A stretch of DNA of 39,134 nucleotides from an uncultured bacterium (GTDB taxonomy: Bacteria > Planctomycetota > UBA8108 > UBA1146). Position 1 is the stretch's first letter, and the number at the start of each line of letters is the position of its first letter. The notes beneath the pieces were generated by a model that was not told where the DNA came from, searched no databases, and saw only the letters and a list, made by a program, of their open reading frames with translations. Shown here in pieces: positions 26,248 to 33,977 of the stretch. The position numbers and the translations under genes are program-made. The stretch is taken from positions 1 through 39,134 of the forward strand of contig CALEHF010000445.1 of assembly GCA_937876125.1 (NCBI GenBank). Reading direction: 5' to 3'.

Positions 26248-26789
26248 GGTTTCAGAGCTCCATTTCGCTCGAGGATCGATTGAACTTTCGACTTCGCCTG
26301 AGAAATCCGCGTGGCGACGGTCCCGGGTGGACAACGGAGCGCTTCTGCGATTTCTCGGTACTTGAGCCCCTCCTGGTAGTGGAGGAGCAGCGGGAACTTC
26401 AACTCGGTCGGGAGCGCGTCGACCGCTTTCCACACGGCACCGTCTCGATCAACGGGCTCGTTGGCCGAGCACTCACGGTCTGAGTGTTCACGGGCGGTGC
26501 GCTCCGCCCAAACCTCTTGCCGGATGCGACGATTCTTCTCGCTGCGCAGGAGATTGCGGGCGGTGTTGAGAGCCGTGATCGCGAGCCAGCCACGCGGTTC
26601 CGTCACGGAAGCTCGGCGCCGAGCCTCCACGAACTTGACGAACACCTCTTGAGCAATATCTTCCGCGTCCGCGCGGTTGTGCACGACCCGCAAGGCGAGT
26701 CGAAACACCATCGCGCCGTGCAATTCCGCCATCCGGTGTAGCTCGGCGCGTTCCGTTGGGGATTGCGTGTTCCGCGTCTTCAATACCAC
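26244..26789 (-). CDS. ECF-type RNA polymerase sigma factor
   Basis: A 181-aa sigma70-family protein. Region 2 includes LHGAMVFRLALRVVHNRADAEDIAQEVFVKF (about residues 23-53, with the DAEDIAQEVF core). Region 4 includes LPTELKFPLLLHYQEGLKYREIAEAL and the recognition helix PPGTVATRISQAKSKV. The linker is longer and more charged than usual. The GTG start follows GAGG, which lies inside a short repeated sequence. It is coupled by ATGA to the membrane regulator. It likely directs transcription in response to an envelope signal; many such factors regulate their own promoter, but I could not identify a GGAAC-type promoter here. Confidence 0.93.
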   Translation of the reverse strand: MVLKTRNTQSPTERAELHRMAELHGAMVFRLALRVVHNRADAEDIAQEVFVKFVEARRRASVTEPRGWLAITALNTARNLLRSEKNRRIRQEVWAERTAREHSDRECSANEPVDRDGAVWKAVDALPTELKFPLLLHYQEGLKYREIAEALRCPPGTVATRISQAKSKVQSILERNGALKP

Positions 26790-26800
26790 CTGAGCCTCGC

Positions 26801-26839
26801 CATTTGCCCAACCTCGCTAAATGCCCAACCTCGTCAAAA
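26801..26839. repeat. 17-bp direct repeat upstream of the sigma gene
   Basis: TGCCCAACCTCG occurs at 26805-26816 and again at 26822-26833, a period of 17 bases. A degenerate third unit runs into the ribosome site of the sigma gene (read on the minus strand, each unit is CGAGGTTGGGCA). It lies in the 5' leader of the sigma/regulator operon. Confidence 0.6.
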
Positions 26840-27079
26840 CCACAATACTGTCCGTCTTTCACGATGGTCCTCGTCAGAGGGCTCACTACAAGGAGACACT
26901 GCGGGGAGGGGGATTCTTTTGGGTTTTTTGGCCCGAGAGAGGGAAGCGAGGCGGTCTCGGGGGGGGACCAGCCTCGCGTCTCGAGGCTCAATCCGATTGC
27001 AGAGCGAGTCGAATCCTCGGAAACTCCTCATTCGATACGGATCCACACACTGTCTGACCCAGGGGAAACGGGGAACGCG

Positions 27080-27823
27080 ATGTCCGAGGAAGAGGCCGTA
27101 ACCGACAAATTCCTCCTCGATATCGATGAGCGGCGCGTGATCGGCGTGCTCATCGAAAAGAGCCTCACCACGCCGCAGTACTATCCGCTGACCATCAACG
27201 CGATGATCACAGGGTGCAACCAGAAGTCGAACCGCGACCCCTATCTGCAGTTCGTCGAGCGCGAAGTCGAGGATATTTGCGCACGCCTGCAGAAGCGCGG
27301 ACTCGTCACCGAGCACTACGGCTCGAGCGGTCGCACTGCCCGGTGGCGGCAAGAATTCACCTACGAGCTGGAGCTGGATGGCCAACAGATGGCGGTCGTC
27401 GCCGAGCTGCTCCTGCGCGGGCCGCAGACGCTCGGAGAATTGCGCACGCGCGCGAGTCGGATGAAGCCGATCGCCGACCTCGATGTTCTGAACGGCATCA
27501 TGAAGACCCTCGAGGTGATGACGCCCGCAAGGATCGTGCGCCTCTCTTCGCCCGAACAGAAGCGCGGGGTTCGGTTCACCCATGGCTTCTATCCCACGAA
27601 AGAATTCGCCGAGGTGCGGGCGAACGAGGCGGTGGGGGCGACCCTCCTCGCTCCGGTCCGTGCTGCTGCGGCTCCCCCCCCCGCGGCGGATCCCGCGGTG
27701 ATCGACGAGCTGAAAGAGCAGATCGCGGCCCTCGCGAAACGGGTGGCGCACCTCGAGGATCAACTGGGAATCGAGAGTCCGCGCGCAGAGAGCGGCGCCG
27801 GCGACACTAGGTCTGAGTTCTAA
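27080..27823 (+). CDS. YceH-type DUF480 family protein
   Basis: A 247-aa protein of the DUF480/YceH family, whose structure is two winged-helix domains. The diagnostic N-terminal block is clear: RVIGVLIEKSLTTPQYYPLT, then NAMITGCNQKSNRDP. The second repeat begins AVVAELLLRGPQTLGELRTRA. The last 50 residues are an Ala/Pro linker and a short coiled coil (DELKEQIAALAKRVAHLEDQL). The molecular role of the family is not established. I chose ATG 27080, preceded by GGGGAA, because the open frame upstream lacks homology. It is divergent from the sigma factor gene. Confidence 0.9.
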   Translation: MSEEEAVTDKFLLDIDERRVIGVLIEKSLTTPQYYPLTINAMITGCNQKSNRDPYLQFVEREVEDICARLQKRGLVTEHYGSSGRTARWRQEFTYELELDGQQMAVVAELLLRGPQTLGELRTRASRMKPIADLDVLNGIMKTLEVMTPARIVRLSSPEQKRGVRFTHGFYPTKEFAEVRANEAVGATLLAPVRAAAAPPPAADPAVIDELKEQIAALAKRVAHLEDQLGIESPRAESGAGDTRSEF

Positions 27824-27919
27824 CTATCCGACAGCCTCCTACGAACCCCGAGGGCGCGGCGCACCGCAACCTCCGACTGAACGCAGTGCCTCGACGGACT
27901 GCCCGAAAGGACCTCCCCC

Positions 27920-28132
27920 ATGTCGACGAACATCTCGGTCAAGACCAACGGCCCCTTGCGCATCGAAGGTGAATTCAAGTTGCTCGATGCCGATGGGAAA
28001 GAGTTTGGCCTCGGCGATCGCACCGCGATCTCCCTCTGCCGCTGCGGCAAGTCTGAGAATCTGCCCTTCTGCGACGGCACGCACGGTCGTGATGGGTTCG
28101 TGTCGGCGTGTCCTGCGCGCGATCTGGGATAA
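27920..28132 (+). CDS. CDGSH iron-sulfur domain protein
   Basis: A 70-aa protein with a complete CDGSH motif: C40-R-C42, then PFCDGTH (C51, H55). This three-Cys, one-His set binds a labile [2Fe-2S] cluster. It is small and soluble, without the transmembrane anchor of mitoNEET. It probably works in electron transfer or cluster handling; partners are unknown. AAAGGA precedes the ATG, and a strong terminator follows, so it is probably the last gene of its unit. Confidence 0.92.
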   Translation: MSTNISVKTNGPLRIEGEFKLLDADGKEFGLGDRTAISLCRCGKSENLPFCDGTHGRDGFVSACPARDLG

Positions 28133-28158
28133 CGGCTTGTTCCCAGTCTTGAAGAAGT

Positions 28159-28203
28159 GAGGACCGCCGGCGAGGCTGACTCGCCGCGGTCCTCTCTTTC
28201 GTT
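28159..28203 (+). terminator. Terminator after the CDGSH gene
   Basis: A nearly perfect GC-rich stem GAGGACCGC...GCGGTCCTC (28159-28167 and 28186-28194) extended by an inner GGCGAG/CTCGCC is followed by TCTTTCGTT. Confidence 0.88.
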
Positions 28204-28291
28204 CTCGGGCTTGCCCCCCCGCTTGCGCTTCCTCGATTCTTCCCCGAGGATCTCTTCTGTCCACCGATCGCCGGATGGGAGAAGGAGCTGC

Positions 28292-28780
28292 ATGACCGAT
28301 TCCGCCGAGCAGGGTTCAGAGAGCATTCCACCCCCGAAGAAGGCCCTCCGCAGTCGGTGGCTCCTGCTCATGGTGCTCGTCCCCCTCGCGTTCTTCGATG
28401 GGTCATCGATTTGGGTTTGGGTCGCCTACGGCGAGCCCGAGCCGATCCTTGCGGGATTTCAGGTCTCCTTCCTCCGCAGCTCTCTCCTCCCGGGCAAGCG
28501 GCACCGCGTTCCTCTGCAGCCCTGTCCCGCCTGCCAGCGAGGCGGCCATTCCCGCTGCACCTCGCGGACGAAAGGGATCGAACTCGATCTCGACTTCTCC
28601 AAGCGAGGTTCGATGCGACTCGACTACTCGATCAAGTGGGATGCCGAAGACGAAGCGGGGTCGACCGTCGATGGCGTGAACTATCATGTTCTTCCCACGT
28701 TCCTCATCGGGTCGACACCCGTCGATGCCGATTCGTTCGAGTGCCCATGCTGCGAAACCGAGACGAATTCGGGAGGTTGA
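28292..28780 (+). CDS. Membrane-anchored cysteine-rich protein, paralogue 1
   Basis: A 162-aa protein with a GAAGGAG site upstream. A single membrane helix (about residues 23-45, including LMVLVPLAFFDG) ends in WVAYGEP. The outer domain has PCPACQRGGHSRC (C78, C81, H86, C89) and, near the end, FECPCC (C151, C153, C154). CxxC-x4-H-x2-C suggests a zinc or other metal site. The family is not recognised. The next gene encodes a clear paralogue with the same architecture and overlaps this one, so they are probably co-expressed. Confidence 0.72.
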   Translation: MTDSAEQGSESIPPPKKALRSRWLLLMVLVPLAFFDGSSIWVWVAYGEPEPILAGFQVSFLRSSLLPGKRHRVPLQPCPACQRGGHSRCTSRTKGIELDLDFSKRGSMRLDYSIKWDAEDEAGSTVDGVNYHVLPTFLIGSTPVDADSFECPCCETETNSGG

Positions 28781-29178
28781 ACGCACCGACCCGGTTCCAA
28801 GGGAAGCGCCGCATATGGCTGATCTCGATCGCGCTCATCGTGCCTCTCGGACTCTTCGACTGGGGGCCGATCTACGAGTGGGTCGCCTACGGAGAGCCGC
28901 GGGAGACGATGGGGATGATGATGAAGTACAAGCGGGTTTCCTGGTTCCCTGGGGCGGAGATTCGGCTTCCGGAGCAGCCATGTCCGACGTGCTGGGAGGG
29001 CAGGCATGACAGGTGCTCCCAGCGCACGGGCAAGGTCTCCATCCCTGCCGGGTTCCCCCGCGGCACGCAGCACGCGTACGAAAATCGAATCGAGAGCAGT
29101 TCTTTCCAAATCAACGGCGTCGATGTTGCCCCGAGCGACTTCACCTGCCCCTGCTTCACTCCTGAATCGGGGCACTGA
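28747..29178 (+). CDS. Membrane-anchored cysteine-rich protein, paralogue 2
   Basis: A 143-aa paralogue of the preceding gene: one helix (about residues 24-46, SIALIVPLGLFDWG), the same WVAYGEP after it, PCPTCWEGRHDRC (C79, C82, H87, C90) and a C-terminal FTCPCF (C134, C136). Spacing of CxxC-x4-H-x2-C is identical in both proteins. The ATG at 28747 overlaps the previous gene by 34 bases; a TTG at 28777, beside GGGAGG, is an alternative start that would remove ten residues. The function is unknown. Extracytoplasmic metal binding or envelope sensing is possible but unproven. Confidence 0.7.
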   Translation: MLRNRDEFGRLNAPTRFQGKRRIWLISIALIVPLGLFDWGPIYEWVAYGEPRETMGMMMKYKRVSWFPGAEIRLPEQPCPTCWEGRHDRCSQRTGKVSIPAGFPRGTQHAYENRIESSSFQINGVDVAPSDFTCPCFTPESGH

Positions 29179-29355
29179 ACGCCGCCAGTGGGTCACCCGC
29201 CTCACGACGCAGCAACGGGGAGGCGATCGACCGCTCTCGTCTCTCGACCCACCGGAACCTCGACGCTACGCCCCGGTCGGGGCAGAATCACTCCCCCGCG
29301 ATCTGAACGGCGGCGCACTCGCGGTCTCCTCGAGTGCCCAACGGAAAGGAACCGA

Positions 29356-31272
29356 TTGCAGCGACTCCAGCTTCTTCGGGGCTCCATGCTTCTTGTGGCC
29401 CTCCTCTGCGCACCCCTCGCTCCGGATGGAGGCGGCGCGCGACTCGACGCTCAAAGTGCTCCTCCCCCTTCCTCTACGACCCTCACCCCCTCGACGATCG
29501 TCTCGACGACCCTCTACGCGTCGAGCGCTCGCGTCACCCGGGAGGTGGCGATTCCGAGCGCCGAGGGAATTCACACCGTGACCATCGGCCCCTTGCCGGC
29601 GAGGCTTCTCGACGATGGAGTGAAAGCGGAAGGAGCCGAGCATCACCGGGTTCTCTCCGTGCAGGTCGAACGGGCCGCGGGGGGCGATCAAGCGACTCCC
29701 GCCTACCGCGCCCTCGAAGCGACCATCGAAGAGAAAACGATCCTTCGGGAGGAGCTCATGCGCCGTCGCAACGTGGCGGTCGATCGTCGGAATCGCTACT
29801 ACGCACTCCAAGTGGTCGCACCGGAGAGAGAGAAGGGAGTCGCGGAGCCTTCACCGGTCGACCCGACGAAGTGGCAGCACTTCATCGATCTGGTCGAGAG
29901 GGGCATGTCGACCGCGTGGACCCAGGTCGCGGGGTTCGAGGCCGAGATCGAGAGTCGCGACCGCGAACTCGACCAACTGCGCGGTGAGTTGGCGACGCTG
30001 TCGAGTCCCGACCGCCACGAACGCGCCAGCCTCATCGTCGTCGTCCAGAACCTCACCGGCGCGCCCGGCATGCTGCAGGTGACCTACGAGCTTCCCGGCG
30101 CCCTTTGGTATCCGGAGTACTCGGTGCGGATCGATCCGGCGGCGCTCCGCCTCGAAGTCTCGTGCTACGGAGTGGTGCACCAAGCGACCGGCGAGGATTG
30201 GCCGGCGGCGCCGGTGCACTTCTCCACTTCGATTCCCGCAGCGGGAGCGACGATGCCGGAACTCGCGTCCCACCGGATTCGGCGGGAGCGGTTCGAAGAC
30301 TCCGAATCCCTCGATGTTCTCTTCGAGGAGGACCTTGCCCTGAGGCCCGCGCGGAGTCGGAAGGACGCACGGCCGAGCGCTGCGCGAGGTAACGCGAGAC
30401 AGGCGGAACCAGAGCTCGCCCACCTCGAGAAGGAGTTGACGATTTCACTCGGAACCCTCTCGGATCAGGCGATCGAAGGCGTGCGATCGTTCGGAGACAA
30501 TCAAAGGCTTCGGGGCCTCCAGATTCGCGAGCAAGTGAGTCGCGATCCTGACCTCTACCGCCCCTTCATGTACGATATTTCCCGCTTCGCCACGATTCCG
30601 ACCGCCGAAACGACGCGCGGATTCCTCCGCACCTACTCGTCGGCCCGCCCCGAGCCGGTGCCGAGTGACGGCGCGCCCCATCGCCTTCTGATCGGGCGGA
30701 TCGAACTCCCGTTCACGGAAGAGCGGCGGGCGGTCCCGGAGCTTGTCGAGCGTGTGTTTCGCCGCCTGCGTGCCCCGCTCACCGGGGATGATCCCTGTCT
30801 CGCCGGAAGTGCCGCGGTGTTCCTCGATGGGGCTTACCTCGGGACGAGTCGAGTGCCGACCACTGCCCCGGGAGAAGAGATCGTGCTCGATCTCGGAGTC
30901 GACGAGCAGATCGTCGTCGTCCGGCGGCAGGAGGATCGCGAGGATGAAGTCGGGGTCTTCTCGAAGTCGCGCCGCTACCGGACCACGGTCACGCTCGAAC
31001 TTGTGAACCACCACTCGGAGGCGAAGACGGTCGATCTCCGCGAGCGGATTCCCTTCACGGAGTCCGATCGGATCTCGATCGAACTCGACGACGACAAGAC
31101 GAAACCGACGCCGGACCGTGTTCGAAAGAGCTCCGGGTTGGTCGACTGGACCCTTCTGATCCCCGCCGGCGGCAAGCGCACAGTGACTCTCCGCTACAAC
31201 ATCAATGCGCCGCGCGCTTTGCAGTTGACCCGAACCCCCGCTCCCCAGCGCCTCGAGGAGGATGACCGATGA
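29356..31272 (+). CDS. MuiA-like secreted protein (DUF4140/DUF4139), first of a pair
   Basis: A 638-aa protein of the mucoidy-inhibitor A family. It starts with a signal peptide (RGSMLLVALLCAPLAP region), followed by an N-terminal DUF4140-like domain (TTLYASSARVTREVAIPSAE), a charged coiled-coil-like middle (about residues 110-210), and the DUF4139 beta region. DUF4139 includes VTYELPGALWYPEYSVRID and, near the C-terminus, the strand pair TVTLELVNHHSEAKTVDLRE/RIPFTESD. The TTG start at 29356 has AAAGGA upstream; an ATG at 29386 is the alternative. The family is secreted or envelope-associated with no defined biochemical activity. Its stop overlaps the start of a second MuiA-like gene. Confidence 0.82.
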   Translation: MQRLQLLRGSMLLVALLCAPLAPDGGGARLDAQSAPPPSSTTLTPSTIVSTTLYASSARVTREVAIPSAEGIHTVTIGPLPARLLDDGVKAEGAEHHRVLSVQVERAAGGDQATPAYRALEATIEEKTILREELMRRRNVAVDRRNRYYALQVVAPEREKGVAEPSPVDPTKWQHFIDLVERGMSTAWTQVAGFEAEIESRDRELDQLRGELATLSSPDRHERASLIVVVQNLTGAPGMLQVTYELPGALWYPEYSVRIDPAALRLEVSCYGVVHQATGEDWPAAPVHFSTSIPAAGATMPELASHRIRRERFEDSESLDVLFEEDLALRPARSRKDARPSAARGNARQAEPELAHLEKELTISLGTLSDQAIEGVRSFGDNQRLRGLQIREQVSRDPDLYRPFMYDISRFATIPTAETTRGFLRTYSSARPEPVPSDGAPHRLLIGRIELPFTEERRAVPELVERVFRRLRAPLTGDDPCLAGSAAVFLDGAYLGTSRVPTTAPGEEIVLDLGVDEQIVVVRRQEDREDEVGVFSKSRRYRTTVTLELVNHHSEAKTVDLRERIPFTESDRISIELDDDKTKPTPDRVRKSSGLVDWTLLIPAGGKRTVTLRYNINAPRALQLTRTPAPQRLEEDDR

Positions 31273-32951
31273 ACTACGCAAGTTCGTTCCTCGTCGCAGG
31301 GGTCGTGTGGCTGTTGAGCGGGTCTCTGGGGATTGCGCAGGATGCCCCCGAGGGGGCGGCCTCAACCAACCCAACATCGTCGTCGAGCTCCATCGATCAG
31401 GTCACCGTCTTCGAAGATCGCGCCCGCGTCGATCGCACCCAGCCCGCGACCTTGGTCGCGGGTGTGAATCGCATCGAGTTCACAGAGCTTCCGATCTCTC
31501 TCGACCCCAGCTCTGCTTGGGTCGAGCTGAGTGGCATCGGGGCGAATCGACTCGTCGCGAGGGTCTTGGGAGTACACCTGAATCGCGTGGTTCACGAGGA
31601 AGACATACGAGCCCAAGTCGCTTCTCTCGAAACGGAGTGGGATGCGATCAGCCTGCGTGACCGCATGCTGGTGGCCACCAGGCTGGAACAGTCGAAAAGG
31701 GGCGAGTTGGCGCAGCAGTTCTCGAACTACCTGCGCACCGCGATGCTTGAACGGAGCACTCGTACCGATCCACTGGAGACGGAGAAGCTGATCGAGGCGG
31801 AGGAGTGGGTCTCGGAACAATCCCTGGCCGTCGAGAGCACTTTGGCGCGGCTGGCGAGAGAGCGCAGCGAGTTGCAGCGTCGGCTCCATGAGGTGCAGGA
31901 AAACCTCGCTCGCATGAAAGCGGGCGCGGGGCGTGTGACCTTCACCGCGGTGGTCCAGATCGAGTCGACCGAAGGGGGCGAGGCGATCTTGCGCCTCGGC
32001 TACGACGTTGCCGACGCGCGCTGGCGCCCGGTCTACGAGGCGCGCCTCGACGAGTCGAGCCGCACGGTGATCTGGAGCTACGGGGCAGAAATAGAGCAGC
32101 GCTCTGGCGAAGATTGGGGAGGCGTCGCATTGGTTCTCTCGACCCAGCGCTCGAGCCTGGGTCTCGCGCCGCCGACCCTCGTCCCGATGCAAGTCGGGGG
32201 GTACGAGGTGGGTCGTCGATCCGCGGGGTTGGTGAGTCGCGAGGCGACCGGCTCCGCGGCGGCTGCACCCTCGGAGGAGTCGCAGCGTGACTCCGGCGAT
32301 CTCTCCTCCGCCGAGATCGAGGGGGCTGGCGCGGTGGTGCGCTTTCGCGTTCCCGTGCGCGCGTCGATTCCCACCGACGGCCGTCCCCACCGCGTTCCCA
32401 TCCTCGAGTCGACGCTTCCCGCGGATCTCGCGTTCGAGTGCGTCCCCCGCTTGTCCCCGCACACCTACCGCCGCGGAAAGATGGTGAACCGAAGCGAGGC
32501 TCCGTTCCTCCCCGGCACGGTCCGCGTGTTCCGAGAGGGGGCGTTCGTCGGGTCGACCGAACTCAAGGCGGTGCCGGCGGGGGGAAGTTTCAGTTTGAGT
32601 TTCGGCGTGGATGGAAGGATCGTCGCCCGTCGCACCGAGCTCGTCGATCGGGAGCGGATTGTCGGGACCTTCCAGAAGGGGCAGCGCCGTACCCTCGGTT
32701 ACGAATTCGCGGTGCGGAACATGACTCCGGAACCGGTGACGCTCTCGCTCCTCGATCAAGTGCCGGTCTCCGAGATCGAGGGTGTCGAAGTCAAGCCGAC
32801 GAAGGCGTGCGCACCCGTGCCGGAGGTCGACGCTGACGGAATCTGTCGCTGGCAGCTCGAACTCCCCTCGGGCTCCATGCGAACGGTGGTCTTCGAGTAC
32901 GAAGTCACCGTGGCGAGGGGGGTCGACTTTCCGGTGGAATCGGTCGAGTAG
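31269..32951 (+). CDS. MuiA-like secreted protein (DUF4140/DUF4139), second of a pair
   Basis: A 560-aa paralogue of the previous gene. A signal peptide (MNYASSFLVAGVVWLLSGSLGIAQ is hydrophobic up to about residue 24) leads to a DUF4140-like domain (IDQVTVFEDRARVDRTQPAT), a helical middle (about residues 105-220), and DUF4139 (LRLGYDVADARWRPVYEARL; YEFAVRNMTPEPVTLSLLDQ). GAGGAGGA precedes the ATG, which overlaps the upstream stop (ATGA), so the two are translationally coupled. The pair may form a heteromeric envelope component. A strong terminator follows. Confidence 0.87.
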   Translation: MNYASSFLVAGVVWLLSGSLGIAQDAPEGAASTNPTSSSSSIDQVTVFEDRARVDRTQPATLVAGVNRIEFTELPISLDPSSAWVELSGIGANRLVARVLGVHLNRVVHEEDIRAQVASLETEWDAISLRDRMLVATRLEQSKRGELAQQFSNYLRTAMLERSTRTDPLETEKLIEAEEWVSEQSLAVESTLARLARERSELQRRLHEVQENLARMKAGAGRVTFTAVVQIESTEGGEAILRLGYDVADARWRPVYEARLDESSRTVIWSYGAEIEQRSGEDWGGVALVLSTQRSSLGLAPPTLVPMQVGGYEVGRRSAGLVSREATGSAAAAPSEESQRDSGDLSSAEIEGAGAVVRFRVPVRASIPTDGRPHRVPILESTLPADLAFECVPRLSPHTYRRGKMVNRSEAPFLPGTVRVFREGAFVGSTELKAVPAGGSFSLSFGVDGRIVARRTELVDRERIVGTFQKGQRRTLGYEFAVRNMTPEPVTLSLLDQVPVSEIEGVEVKPTKACAPVPEVDADGICRWQLELPSGSMRTVVFEYEVTVARGVDFPVESVE

Positions 32952-32970
32952 TCTCGATTCACAAATCACA

Positions 32971-33013
32971 CGAAGGAGGCCGCGGACCCGAGTGGGTGCG
33001 CGGCCTCTTTCGT
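32971..33013. terminator. Terminator after the MuiA pair
   Basis: GAGGCCGCG (32976-32984) pairs with CGCGGCCTC (32999-33007), with an inner ACCC/GGGT stem and an outer CGAA/TTCG pair, followed by TTT on the plus strand. It may also serve the opposing minus-strand unit. Confidence 0.85.
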
Positions 33014-33043
33014 GCCCCCTGTCGGAGTCCCTGGGCGCGGCGA

Positions 33044-33466
33044 CTACGCGCTCGGGGGGATGTCGGTGGGGTCTTCGGCTCCGGAAGCTGCGTCTTTGGA
33101 AGCTGCGTCTTTGGAAGCTGCGTCACTGGCAGCCGGGTCGGCGGCGACGCTCTTTGGAGGGGCGGCGGGAGTCGATCCCAGTCCACTCGCATCGTCTGCG
33201 ATCCGACGAAACTGCCCACGGAGCAAGTTGATCTTCCCGGGCTTCAGTCCACGGAGCTGCGCCTCGAGAACTTCCGCGAGCCCGTGTCGGGCGAGCAATG
33301 CGGTCACCCGTGCGGCGACGCGGGGGCTCGGATCGCGGAGCGCCGGTGCGAGGGCACGCGCGTCCTCAGCACTGGTGGCGTCGGGGAGGATTTCCTTCAG
33401 CAGCTTCTTTCGCTCGCGGCCATCGGCGGCGAGGAAGGCGGCAATGCGCTCAGTCGAGATCGGCAA
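33044..33466 (-). CDS. Hypothetical protein with HEAT-like N-terminus and low-complexity repeat tail
   Basis: A 140-aa protein starting at TTG. Residues 1-95 are helical, with a HEAT-like sequence (ALRDPSPRVAARVTALLARHG) and LRGQFRRIADDA. Residues 96-140 are Ala/Ser/Pro/Asp-rich and contain a threefold repeat (ASKDA units) encoded by a 15-bp tandem DNA repeat. No signal peptide or membrane helix. It is second in a two-gene unit, 11 bases after the preceding gene. Confidence 0.55.
   Translation of the reverse strand: MPISTERIAAFLAADGRERKKLLKEILPDATSAEDARALAPALRDPSPRVAARVTALLARHGLAEVLEAQLRGLKPGKINLLRGQFRRIADDASGLGSTPAAPPKSVAADPAASDAASKDAASKDAASGAEDPTDIPPSA
33083..33127. repeat. 15-bp in-frame tandem repeat, three copies
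   Basis: GGAAGCTGCGTCTTT is repeated at 33083-33097 and 33098-33112, with a third copy differing in the last three bases (33113-33127). It lies inside the minus-strand hypothetical gene and adds five residues per copy without a frameshift. Confidence 0.9.
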
Positions 33467-33477
33467 GGGGGGACCCG

Positions 33478-33894
33478 CTACTCCGGAAGGGGTTGCGCTT
33501 CGACGTCGGCGTGACCGATCACGTCGTCCGAGTCATAGATGATTTCGAGTGTGTAGCGTCCCGGCGCCGGAAAGTGGAGCGGGGGAAGATCGAAGATGCA
33601 CTCGTGGTGCTCCCGACGATCTTCGTGGACGAGATCGAACGCGGGGCTCTCATCGAGGATCTCTTCGTCGGCGAGTCGCTTGAAGCGGAACGCAATCGAG
33701 TGCTGCCCGGCGAAGTCGCTGAGGTTCAGATAGATCGATGCAGGCTGGTACGAGCCGGGAAACTCCTGGAGAAACACACGGTTGAACGTCCCCGCGATGA
33801 CGCACTTGCCGCTGTCCTCGTCGCGGTAGATGTGGTCGCAGAGGATGACGGCCTGCACGTGGGGGAGTATCGAACCGCTCAAAAATAGCTCCAT
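33478..33894 (-). CDS. Conserved beta-sandwich-like protein (DUF6941-like, tentative)
   Basis: A 138-aa soluble protein with the pattern AVILCDHIYRDEDSGKCVIA, GTFNRVF, then predicted strands ending PGRYTLEIIYD. This resembles small planctomycete and proteobacterial proteins that I tentatively place with DUF6941; no biochemical function is known to me. It is first in a two-gene minus-strand unit with the HEAT-like gene. The ATG at 33894 has a weak ribosome site; a TTG at 33882, preceded by GGAG, is an alternative. Confidence 0.65.
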   Translation of the reverse strand: MELFLSGSILPHVQAVILCDHIYRDEDSGKCVIAGTFNRVFLQEFPGSYQPASIYLNLSDFAGQHSIAFRFKRLADEEILDESPAFDLVHEDRREHHECIFDLPPLHFPAPGRYTLEIIYDSDDVIGHADVEAQPLPE

Positions 33895-33977
33895 TCGTTT
33901 GTGGTCAGAGCATTCTCAGCTAATCGGCTCGATCTGTCACGAGGAGTCGGGGGTGCGGCGCGGAATCGCTTCGATCA

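Noticed and set aside
26801..26839. Possible CRISPR-like array
   Set aside because: Only two exact short units at a 17-bp period, with no spacer-length gap and no cas genes.
31362..32969. A 535-codon minus-strand frame opposite the second MuiA-like gene
   Set aside because: Composition is typical of antisense translation (His, Arg, Asp, Glu-rich, no motif), and the plus-strand gene is a recognised family with a ribosome site and coupling.
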